Of a stretch of 64,000 nt of DNA, positions 52,946 to 60,715 are shown piece after piece (position 1 is the stretch's first letter; each line of letters opens with the position of its first letter). Location: assembly GCF_023721815.1 (NCBI RefSeq), contig NZ_JAMDLI010000008.1:310001-374000 (forward strand). Direction: 5' to 3'. The notes below the pieces were generated by a model. It made no database searches, was not told where the DNA came from, and saw only the letters and a list, made by a program, of their open reading frames with translations. This stretch comes from Pleomorphomonas sp. JP5 (GTDB lineage Bacteria > Pseudomonadota > Alphaproteobacteria > Rhizobiales > Pleomorphomonadaceae). The position numbers and the translations under genes were made by a program.

Positions 52946-54271
52946 TCAGACGGAAAGGGCGGCGTGGATGGAAAGGGCGGCGCGCTTGCCGTGATCGACG
53001 GCCTGAACGGTGAGGTCTTCACCGCCACGGACGCAGTCGCCACCGGCCCACACCTTGGCAAGCGACGTCCGCATCTCCTCGTCAACCGCGATCCGCCCGC
53101 CATCGAGGGCAACCGTCTCCACCACTCCGGAAACGAAGGTCTGCCCGATCGCCTTCATCACCTGGTCGGCGGTGAGGCGAAGGGCTCGGCCGGTTCCGGT
53201 GAGCCGGCCAGAGGCATCGAGCGCCGTCCGTTCGAACTCGACGGCGGAGACGGCATTGCCTTCCGACACCACCTGCCTGGGCGCCACCCAATGCAGGATG
53301 CGCACGCCGTTCACCTGGGCGAGCTCCTGCTCGTAGCGGCTGGCGCCCATTTCGGCCGGCCCGCGCCGATAGGCGATGGTGACTTCGTCGGCGCCGAGCT
53401 TCTTGGCCTGCACGGCGGCGTCCACCGCCGTCATGCCGCCGCCAATGACCACGACGCGCGAACCAACCTCGATGGCCGACTTGTCCTGCGATTGGCGGAG
53501 ATCCTCGATCCAGCGAACCGCATCGACGACGCCCGCCGTCTCCTCGCCCTCGACACCGAGGGCATTGACGGCTTGAAGGCCAAGCCCGAGGAAAACGGCA
53601 TCATAGTTGGAGCGAAGATCGGCCAGCGCAAAGTCGCGGCCAAGCGCCTTTCCGGACTCGACGGTGATGCCGCCGACGCCGAGAACAAAGTCCACCTCGC
53701 GCTGGGCAAAGCCATCGGTCGCCTTATAGGCGGCGATGCCGAACTCGTTCAGCCCGCCCGCCTTGCCGCGCGCTTCGATGATGGTGACGTCGTGGCCTCT
53801 CAGCGCCAGTTCGTGCGCACAGGCGAGGCCCGCCGGGCCGGCGCCGACGACTGCAACCTTGCGGCCGGTGGCCGGCGCGCGGACGCCGTAGGTCGAGTGA
53901 CGCTCAATATAGGTGTCGGTGGCGTGGCGCTGGAGAAGACCGATGCGTACCGGCTTTTCCTCGGCGGCATTGCGCACGCAGGCTTCCTCGCAGAGGGTCT
54001 CCGTCGGACAGACGCGGGCGCACATACCGCCGAGAATGTTGGACTCGAATATTGTCTCGGCGGCGCCTTCGACGTTGCCCGTTCCGATCTTCCGGATGAA
54101 TAGTGGTATGTCGATCGAGGTCGGGCAAGCATTGGTGCACGGCGCATCGAAGCAAAAATAACAGCGATCGCTTTCGACGACAGCCTCATGCGCGCTGAGC
54201 GGCGGATGAACATCCGAGAAGTTCTTACCGTAATCGTCCGCCGCGAGGCGTCCCGCAGAAATGTCCGGCAT
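52946..54271 (-). CDS. preT: NAD-dependent dihydropyrimidine dehydrogenase subunit PreT
   Basis: PreT takes electrons from NAD(P)H and passes them to PreA. The 441-residue protein has an N-terminal Fe-S domain (CYFCFDAPCTNACPTSIDIPLFIRKI, GGMCARVCPTETLCEEACVR) like that of GltD. The FAD motif is VAVVGAGPAGLACAHELALRGHDVTIIE and the NAD(P) motif VVVIGGGMTAVDAAVQAKKLGA, and the C-terminal FAD site is VWAGGDCVRGGEDLTVQAVDHGK. It opens the preTA operon; the promoter should be in the 400 bases upstream. Confidence 0.95.
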   Translation of the reverse strand: MPDISAGRLAADDYGKNFSDVHPPLSAHEAVVESDRCYFCFDAPCTNACPTSIDIPLFIRKIGTGNVEGAAETIFESNILGGMCARVCPTETLCEEACVRNAAEEKPVRIGLLQRHATDTYIERHSTYGVRAPATGRKVAVVGAGPAGLACAHELALRGHDVTIIEARGKAGGLNEFGIAAYKATDGFAQREVDFVLGVGGITVESGKALGRDFALADLRSNYDAVFLGLGLQAVNALGVEGEETAGVVDAVRWIEDLRQSQDKSAIEVGSRVVVIGGGMTAVDAAVQAKKLGADEVTIAYRRGPAEMGASRYEQELAQVNGVRILHWVAPRQVVSEGNAVSAVEFERTALDASGRLTGTGRALRLTADQVMKAIGQTFVSGVVETVALDGGRIAVDEEMRTSLAKVWAGGDCVRGGEDLTVQAVDHGKRAALSIHAALSV

Positions 54272-54687
54272 GAATGTTTGTCCCGTGGCTTGTGCGAAGT
54301 AATGACGAAGACAAAGAAATCCCGTTCACCGGATCAGCCAGTTTGGCGCATCCGATGTCTTTGATCCGAACGTGACTCAGGGCAGTGAAAATCGCCCCGA
54401 ACCAGATGTTCCGATTGCTTTGTCCGCTATTCCCCGGCGGTTTTTCTCCGCCCTTCTGTTTCCTTGATCTTTCGGTAAAAAAAACGAAGGGTCAAGGCGC
54501 AAATTTGAGCAGAAACACGGGGATCAAGCCTTTTCCCTGAGCGACAGACGGAAGCTCAAGCTAGGCCGTGCAAGCGTGTTGGCCCCACCCTGCCGGAGAT
54601 CGCGCTCACGCCAGAGAGGCAAAGGGGACCCTCCGCTCGGAATGACGGCAGCGACAATCGTCGAAAAAAGCTCGGCTTGGAGGCTGG
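54272..54687. other. Intergenic region between preT and the candidate sRNA
   Basis: The 416 bases contain only spurious short frames. The preT promoter should be here, but no TTGACCA-type RutR dyad is seen. A run of eight A near 54478-54485 is the only striking feature. Confidence 0.4.
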
Positions 54688-54800
54688 ACAAAAAAAGAGG
54701 GCTTGCGCCCTCTAGTTGTTTGGACCGCTAGTCCGCGAAACCGCGGAAAGGGGCTGCTAACCCCGCGACGAGTTGAGCCAGCAACGTTGTCGCAATTTTT
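54688..54800 (-). ncRNA. Candidate trans-encoded small RNA with intrinsic terminator
   Basis: Reading leftwards, three stems follow one another: GGGG-N7-CCCC at 54764-54750, CCGCG-GTTT-CGCGG at 54746-54733, and the terminator AGAGGGC-GCAA-GCCCTCT at 54713-54696, which is directly followed by seven T. This terminator does not belong to preT, which lies downstream of it, nor to trpE(G), whose stop is 430 bases upstream. Size and shape are those of rhizobial sRNAs; the segment GTTAGCAGCCCCTTTCCGCG recalls the suhB/alpha-r8 (MmgR) group, from memory only. The 5' end is not defined. Confidence 0.55.
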
Positions 54801-55055
54801 ATGATAGCGCGTCGCTCGCAATCTTCCAGCGCCAAAAGCCGTCACAGCCTGATTTTCGTTCGCAACATCGCAGAAACATTCAAAACACCATTCGAGTGCG
54901 ACATCCTTGCAACAGGTTGCAAATGGGAGCCCGCCGTCGGCTTCTCAAGCCTATCTATTTGAATATAATACATAAAGCACCATGCAGGACTCCTTATGCC
55001 GCGAGAGAATCTCCCTCGGCAGAGGTTGGTGACGACGGTCTCGTGACGTTCTTGC

Positions 55056-55089
55056 CGCCACGGATCAATGGTTGTGGTGATCCGTGGCG
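55056..55089 (-). other. 12-bp perfect stem-loop downstream of trpE(G)
   Basis: CGCCACGGATCA pairs with TGATCCGTGGCG around a 10-base loop, about 55 bases after the trpE(G) stop. There is no T-run, so it may protect the mRNA 3' end or mark Rho-dependent termination. Confidence 0.45.
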
Positions 55090-55141
55090 ACAAATGCTCG
55101 ATTGGTTGCAGTCCATTGGACGATCGCCATTGGCATCGTCA

Positions 55142-57352
55142 CTATTGGCCCTTTGCCTTGAACCCAACTAAACCCTGGATAGCATTCTCGACGATCACAT
55201 GGCCTGCGTCCGCCGACAAGGACATGATCGATTCGGGGTGGAACTGGACGGCCGCGAAGGGTTCGCTTTGGTGCTCGATGGCCATGACCACCCGGTCTTC
55301 GGTCTCCGCCGTCACGCGGAATGCGTCGGGCAAATGCGCGCGGTCGGCGTGGAGCGAGTGGTAGCGGCCAATGACGATCTCGGACGACAGCCCCTTGAAC
55401 AGCAGCGAGTTGGCGGAAACTGCGATCTTCGACGGCTTGCCGTGATAGGGGATCGAGAGCTGCGCCAGTTTGCCGCCGAAAGCCTCCACCATCGCCTGCA
55501 ATCCCAGACAGACGCCAAAGACCGGCAAGCCAAGCTGCCGCGCCGCCGCGATCGTCCGCGCACAATGAAAGTCGGAAGGATTGCCCGGCCCCGGAGACAT
55601 GACGAGCAGGTCGGGCTTCTCGGCGGCGATCATAGCCGGGTCGATACCCTTTCCCTTCGAGGCGCGCAGCGTCTTCACCTCGGCGCCGGTCTGCCGGAAA
55701 TAGTTGGCCAGCGTGTGAACGAAGCTGTCCTCATGGTCGACCAGCACGATGCGCATGCCCGAGCCGATGGCCTCACGCGCCTCCGACGCGGCGGCGACCG
55801 GAGCATCACCGGCCTCGCGAATGGCGGCGATCAGGGCCGAGGCCTTCAGCTCGGTTTCCTTCTCCTCATCCTCCGGAACCGAGTCGTAGAGAAGCGTCGC
55901 ACCGGCGCGCACCTCGGCGATGCCATCCTTGAGGCGGATCGTCCTGAGGGTCAGGCCGGTGTTGACGTCGCCATTCATCAGGAAAGCGCCGACGGCGCCG
56001 CCGTACCACGCACGACAACTCTTTTCGTTGTCCTCTATGAACTGCATGGCCCACAGTTTGGGCGCGCCGGTCACCGTCACCGCCCAGGCATGGCTCAGGA
56101 AGGCGTCGAGCCCGTCCATGCCATCGCGCAGCCGCCCCTCGATGTGATCGACGGTGTGAATGAGGCGCGAGTACATCTCGATCTGACGGCGGCCGATGAC
56201 GCGGACGGAACCCGGCTCGCAGATGCGGCTCTTGTCGTTGCGGTCGACGTCCGAGCACATGGTGAGCTCGGCTTCGTCCTTCTTGGAGTTGAGTAGGATG
56301 CGGACCTGCTCCTCGTCTTCGATGGCGTTGCGGCCGCGCCGGATGGTGCCGGAGATCGGGCAGGTTTCGACACGCTTGCCATTGGTGACGCGCACAAACA
56401 TCTCAGGGCTGGCGCCGATCAGATATTCGGACGCGCCGAGATTGAACATGAAGCCGAAGGGCGCGGGGTTGGTCTGCTGAAGGCGACGGGCGATGGCCGA
56501 CGGCGACGAGGACGGCTTCTCATAAAACACCTGTCCCGGCACCACCTCGAACAGGTCGCCGCGCCGGAAATACTCGACGGCCTTGCTGACGGACGACGCG
56601 TATTCGCCGGGCTGGTGGTCGCCGCGCCCAGGGTCGCGATCGGCGACCTTGAAGGGCTGGGCCTCGCCGTCGCGCGGCAACCCGACGGTCAGGCGTCCTT
56701 CGACGACGAAGTCATAGGAATAGATGGTGGCGGCGGCGCGGTGATGGTCGACGACGACGATCTCGTCGGGGAAATAGAGCACGAGGTCGCGCTGGTCGTC
56801 GGGACGCGGCAGCTTGAAGTCGACGCTGTCGAACTGGAAGGCAAGATCGTAGCCGAAGGCGCCCCAGAGGCCGAGCTTGTCGTCCTCCGGCGTCGCGAAC
56901 TTCGCGATGATGCGACGTAGCACGGAGAAGACCGAGGGCTGGCGCGAGCGATCCTCTTCGGCAAAGCCGCCCTCAGGCGTCTTCACCTCAAGCGAGATCA
57001 ACACGTCATCAACGGAGAAAGACGCGAGATCGGGGCCGCGAACGGCGGCGACGAAAGCGGGGAGCAGGATGCGGCCACGGGCGTTGAGCGCCTCGATGGT
57101 GACCTTTCGGCCACGCGCGGTGATCGCCACCGGCGGATCGACGAAAGCGATGTCCCAGCGCGAGTATCGTCCGGGATACTCGTAGTTGGACGACAGAACG
57201 GCGCCTCGGCGCGTATCAAGCTTGTCGAAATAACCTGAAATCGCCGTCTTGTAGTGGTCGGGCCGCGCACTGCGCGCCACCTCCACGCCACCGGCGGTGA
57301 CGAATGACTCTCTCTTGCCTGAAAAACCGGTTTCGGCGTCGTTCTTGACCAT
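55142..57352 (-). CDS. trpE(G): Fused anthranilate synthase TrpE(G)
   Basis: This single 736-residue chain makes anthranilate from chorismate and glutamine. Residues 1 to about 510 are the TrpE part ([14 protein letters not shown] feedback region, [47 protein letters not shown]). Residues about 535-730 are the glutamine amidotransferase TrpG, with Cys in [10 protein letters not shown] and His-Glu in QFHPESIM. The E-G fusion is typical of rhizobia and a few others. ATG 57352 has AGGGGAG upstream. Expression is controlled by a leader-peptide attenuator directly upstream. Confidence 0.96.
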   Translation of the reverse strand: MVKNDAETGFSGKRESFVTAGGVEVARSARPDHYKTAISGYFDKLDTRRGAVLSSNYEYPGRYSRWDIAFVDPPVAITARGRKVTIEALNARGRILLPAFVAAVRGPDLASFSVDDVLISLEVKTPEGGFAEEDRSRQPSVFSVLRRIIAKFATPEDDKLGLWGAFGYDLAFQFDSVDFKLPRPDDQRDLVLYFPDEIVVVDHHRAAATIYSYDFVVEGRLTVGLPRDGEAQPFKVADRDPGRGDHQPGEYASSVSKAVEYFRRGDLFEVVPGQVFYEKPSSSPSAIARRLQQTNPAPFGFMFNLGASEYLIGASPEMFVRVTNGKRVETCPISGTIRRGRNAIEDEEQVRILLNSKKDEAELTMCSDVDRNDKSRICEPGSVRVIGRRQIEMYSRLIHTVDHIEGRLRDGMDGLDAFLSHAWAVTVTGAPKLWAMQFIEDNEKSCRAWYGGAVGAFLMNGDVNTGLTLRTIRLKDGIAEVRAGATLLYDSVPEDEEKETELKASALIAAIREAGDAPVAAASEAREAIGSGMRIVLVDHEDSFVHTLANYFRQTGAEVKTLRASKGKGIDPAMIAAEKPDLLVMSPGPGNPSDFHCARTIAAARQLGLPVFGVCLGLQAMVEAFGGKLAQLSIPYHGKPSKIAVSANSLLFKGLSSEIVIGRYHSLHADRAHLPDAFRVTAETEDRVVMAIEHQSEPFAAVQFHPESIMSLSADAGHVIVENAIQGLVGFKAKGQ

Positions 57353-57399
57353 CGCAATCTCCCCTGTAGCCACTCAGGGAGACCGCCTAGGACACCTCA

Positions 57400-57491
57400 A
57401 CAAAAAGGGCCGGTCCGGTCTCCCGGAGCAGCCCTCGCTCATTTCGTCCCACCTGGACACACCGCGTCGGCCGCTCTCTTCAAGAGAAGCG
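57400..57491 (-). promoter_or_regulatory. trp attenuator: pause hairpin, antiterminator and terminator
   Basis: Three mutually exclusive pairings are visible on the minus strand. The 1:2 pause hairpin joins 57491-57483 with 57479-57472, and the leader stop codon lies in its loop. The antiterminator 2:3 joins GAGCGGCC (57476-57469) with GGCTGCTC (57433-57426), eight pairs with one G-U. The terminator 3:4 joins 57434-57423 with 57418-57407 (12 positions, one mismatch, GAGA loop), followed by TTTTTGTT. When Trp-tRNA is scarce the ribosome stalls on the Trp codons and 2:3 forms. Confidence 0.88.
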
Positions 57492-57530
57492 CCACCACCA
57501 GGATGCGTTCAGGGCGACAAAACCGTTCAT
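57480..57530 (-). CDS. trpL: trp operon leader peptide (16 aa, three consecutive Trp)
   Basis: The ORF encodes MNGFVALNASWWWRFS and then stops. Three consecutive Trp codons near the end and the overlap with the pause hairpin identify it as the sensor peptide of trpE(G) attenuation. A comparable leader with three Trp codons is known for trpE(G) of Sinorhizobium meliloti. Its ATG has GGGTGAGG just upstream. Confidence 0.92.
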   Translation of the reverse strand: MNGFVALNASWWWRFS

Positions 57531-57794
57531 GCCTCACCCATAGGCGAAGCGCGTCAGGTTGTAAAGGCTCTGCCCTTCCCTCGCCTCAAACGCGGACGAA
57601 CCTCGGTTCGCCGAGCTTCATGCGGCGCCGCACGCCACTTCACGGCTTCGGGATTTGCCTTCACATCGCGACGCACTCGCAAAGATGAGTTTGCATTTGC
57701 TCCATTCGACCTTACAACCTTTGCATCGTCGACCGCCGCCGGCCACCCGATTTCGGCGCTCCGCGCCGCTTGCATTGACAATAGGTTGCACACC

Positions 57795-60440
57795 GTGTCC
57801 CACGAATCTTCCCCCGTCATCCGTCTCTCCGACTACAAGCCCACCCCCTACGCCATCGACAAGGTCGACCTCGACTTCAACCTGACGGCCAAGGAAACCC
57901 TGGTGGCCGCGACGCTGGCCATTTCGCCGCGCGACGGCACCTTTGGCGAGCCACTGGTCCTCGATGGCGACGAGTTGACGCTCGTTCGCGTGGCGATCGA
58001 TGGCCGGGAACTCTCGCAGGACGAGTATGAGGCAACGCCCGATCATCTGACCGTCAAGGTGCCGCCCAACGGCGCCTTCCGTCTGGAAATGACCACCCGC
58101 CTCGATCCGGCCGCCAACACCAAGCTGATGGGCCTCTATCGTTCGTCCGGCACCTGGTGCACTCAGTGCGAGGCTGAGGGTTTCCGCCGCATCACCTACT
58201 ATTACGACCGGCCGGACGTGCTCAGCGTGTTCACCGTGAAGATCACGGCGCCGAAGAGCGAAGCGCCGGTCCTGCTGTCCAACGGTAATCCGGTGTCGGT
58301 GGGCGATCTCGGAGATGGGCGGCACTTCGCCATCTGGCACGATCCCTGGCCAAAGCCGAGCTACCTGTTCGCGCTGGTCGCTGGCGCCCTCGCCGCCTTC
58401 GAGGACGAGTTCACGACGATGAGCGGCCGCAAGGTGATGCTTGCCGTCTATGTCGAGAAGGGCAACGCGCCGAAGGCGGCCTATGCCATGGACTCGCTGA
58501 AGCGCTCCATGAAGTGGGACGAGGAGGTTTTCGGTCGCGAGTACGACCTCGACGTTTTCAATGTCGTCGCCGTGTCCGATTTCAACATGGGGGCCATGGA
58601 AAACAAGGGCCTCAACGTCTTCAATGACAAATACGTGCTGGCCGATCCGGAAATCGCCACCGACGCCGACTATGCCGGCATCGAGGCGGTGATCGCCCAC
58701 GAGTATTTCCACAACTGGACCGGCGACCGCATCACCTGCCGCGACTGGTTCCAGCTTTGCCTCAAGGAAGGTCTGACCGTTTTCCGCGACCAGGAGTTTT
58801 CCTCCGACATGCGCTCGCGGGCGGTGAAGCGCATTTCCGACGTCCGCCTGCTCAGGAGCCAGCAGTTCCCTGAGGACGGTGGCCCGTTGGCGCACCCGGT
58901 TCGGCCCGAGCAATACAAGGAAATCAATAACTTCTACACGGCGACCGTCTATGAGAAGGGCGCCGAGGTCATCCGCATGCTGAAGACGCTGATCGGCGAC
59001 GACGCGTTTGCGCGCGGCATGGACCTTTATTTCACCCGGCATGACGGCGAGGCCGCCACGATCGAGCAGTTCATCGCCTGCTTTGCCGAGGCTTCCGGCC
59101 GCGATCTCGAGCCCTTCATGGTCTGGTATCGCGAGGCGGGAACGCCCATCGTCACCGTCGAGGAATCCTGGGACGAGGCATCAGGGCGTTTCACGCTGAC
59201 CCTGACACAGGAAACGCCGGCCACGCCCGGACAGCAGACGAAGAAGCCGCGCGTCATCCCGGTACGCTTCGGCCTCGTCGGCCCCGATGGCGGCGACATG
59301 CACCCCTCCTCGATCGCCGGAGCCGAGGTGAATGGCGGCACGTTGGTCCTGACGCAGCCCTTGCACACCGTCACCTTCGAAGGCCTGTCGTCGCGACCTG
59401 TCCCTTCGCTGTTCCGGGGCTTCTCGGCGCCGGTCAAGGTGCGGCAGGCACTGTCGTCCGCCGACCTCATCTTCCTTCTGGCCAATGACGCCGACAGCTT
59501 CAACCGGTGGCAAGCCGGTACCACGCTGGCCATGACCGCCCTGGTCAAGGCGACCCAGCAGGTGCGCGCCGGACAGGTACCGACTTTCGAGACGGCGCCG
59601 ATCGACGCGTTGGGCGCCCTGATCGACGACAGCTCGCTGGATGCCGCCTTCAAGGCCCTGCTGCTGGCGGTGCCCAGCGAGAACGACGTCGCCCGCGAAG
59701 TGGCAGAGAATGTCGACCCGGACGCCGTGGCCAACGCCCACAAGGCCTATCGGCGCACGATCGCCGATCGGCTCGGGGTGCGCCTCAAGTCGATCGTCGA
59801 GGCCGACCAGACCGCCGCCGGCCAGCCCTACGTGCCGGATGCGGCCGGCTCCGGCCGACGGGCGCTCGCCAACACCGCGCTCGACCTCCTGTCGGTCACG
59901 GGCTCGAGCGATGCCATGGATCTGGTGCGCCGACGGTTCGAGACGGCGACCAACATGACCGACCGCCTCGCGGCGTTGACCGTTCTCGTCCATCGCGGAG
60001 ATGCGGGCGCCGAAGCGGCGCTTGCCGCCTTCTTCGAGCGGTTCGGCACTGTGCCGCTGGTCGTCGACAAGTGGCTGTCGGCCCAAGCGTCGGCACCACT
60101 GCCCGACACGCTAGACAGGGTCATGGCGCTGACGGAGCACCCCGCGTTCTCCTTCGGCAATCCGAACCGCGTAAGGGCCTTGGTCGGCGCCTTTGCCACC
60201 TCGAACCCCACCCAGTTCGGGCGCGCCGACGGTAAGGGCTTCGGCTTCGTCGCCGGCGTCATCTCGCGGCTCGACGCGGCCAACCCGCAGCTCGCGGCAC
60301 GGCTGCTCGTCACCTTCCGCTCCTGGCGCTCCTACGAACCGAAGCGTCGGACCCTTGCGGAAGCGGCGCTGCGCTCGATCCAGACCAAGCCGCAGTTGTC
60401 GCGCGATGTGGCCGACATTCTGGAGCGGACGCTGGCCTGA
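57795..60440 (+). CDS. pepN: Aminopeptidase N
   Basis: This zinc metallopeptidase of family M1 removes N-terminal residues from peptides. The 881-residue protein has the exopeptidase motif GAMENKG and the zinc motif HEYFHNWTGDRITCRDWFQLCLKEGLTVFRDQEF (HExxH-x18-E). The CEAEGFRRITYYYDRPDVLSVF segment of the E. coli PepN group is also present, as are a DUF3458 middle part and helical C-terminal domain. Length is close to the 870 of E. coli. The start is a GTG at 57795 with ATAGG upstream; the upstream frame overlaps the trp leader region and is not coding. Confidence 0.95.
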   Translation: MSHESSPVIRLSDYKPTPYAIDKVDLDFNLTAKETLVAATLAISPRDGTFGEPLVLDGDELTLVRVAIDGRELSQDEYEATPDHLTVKVPPNGAFRLEMTTRLDPAANTKLMGLYRSSGTWCTQCEAEGFRRITYYYDRPDVLSVFTVKITAPKSEAPVLLSNGNPVSVGDLGDGRHFAIWHDPWPKPSYLFALVAGALAAFEDEFTTMSGRKVMLAVYVEKGNAPKAAYAMDSLKRSMKWDEEVFGREYDLDVFNVVAVSDFNMGAMENKGLNVFNDKYVLADPEIATDADYAGIEAVIAHEYFHNWTGDRITCRDWFQLCLKEGLTVFRDQEFSSDMRSRAVKRISDVRLLRSQQFPEDGGPLAHPVRPEQYKEINNFYTATVYEKGAEVIRMLKTLIGDDAFARGMDLYFTRHDGEAATIEQFIACFAEASGRDLEPFMVWYREAGTPIVTVEESWDEASGRFTLTLTQETPATPGQQTKKPRVIPVRFGLVGPDGGDMHPSSIAGAEVNGGTLVLTQPLHTVTFEGLSSRPVPSLFRGFSAPVKVRQALSSADLIFLLANDADSFNRWQAGTTLAMTALVKATQQVRAGQVPTFETAPIDALGALIDDSSLDAAFKALLLAVPSENDVAREVAENVDPDAVANAHKAYRRTIADRLGVRLKSIVEADQTAAGQPYVPDAAGSGRRALANTALDLLSVTGSSDAMDLVRRRFETATNMTDRLAALTVLVHRGDAGAEAALAAFFERFGTVPLVVDKWLSAQASAPLPDTLDRVMALTEHPAFSFGNPNRVRALVGAFATSNPTQFGRADGKGFGFVAGVISRLDAANPQLAARLLVTFRSWRSYEPKRRTLAEAALRSIQTKPQLSRDVADILERTLA

Positions 60441-60454
60441 TCGGGTTTGATTCT

Positions 60455-60581
60455 GACACATCCCCTCCCCAAAATATTCCTGTGGAAGACGTTGGGGAGG
60501 GGGTGACAGATTGAAAAGGCGAACGTTTTTCAGTTCGACTCCTGCCCCCGGATTCGGCAGGAATGTCACATCCCCTCCCAT
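60455..60581. repeat. Three copies of a TGtCACaTCCCCTCCC motif
   Basis: Copies lie at 60455-60471 (direct), 60492-60508 (inverted) and 60565-60581 (direct). The first two form a large hairpin (CCCCTCCCCAA with TTGGGGAGGGG, 19-base loop) 20 bases after pepN that may act as a terminator or 3' stabiliser. The third lies about 135 bases before the kinase start. Confidence 0.6.
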
Positions 60582-60715
60582 TCGCCGGCGGCGATTCAAA
60601 AAGAAGATTCAACGCTCGTTAACCTATGGACAGAGCGATTCCCGATGATTCAAACTGAATGTGATTCGGGGGTTGTTTCGCGTTCCCCAACAACATGCGG
60701 CGGCGGGGCAACGAC

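Noticed and set aside
51659-54103. An 814-codon plus-strand frame opposite preA and preT
   Set aside because: It is complementary to two conserved enzymes and its product has no recognisable motif.
54606-54845. A 79-codon minus-strand frame between preT and trpE(G)
   Set aside because: It runs through the terminator hairpin and T-run of the candidate sRNA and its composition is not protein-like.
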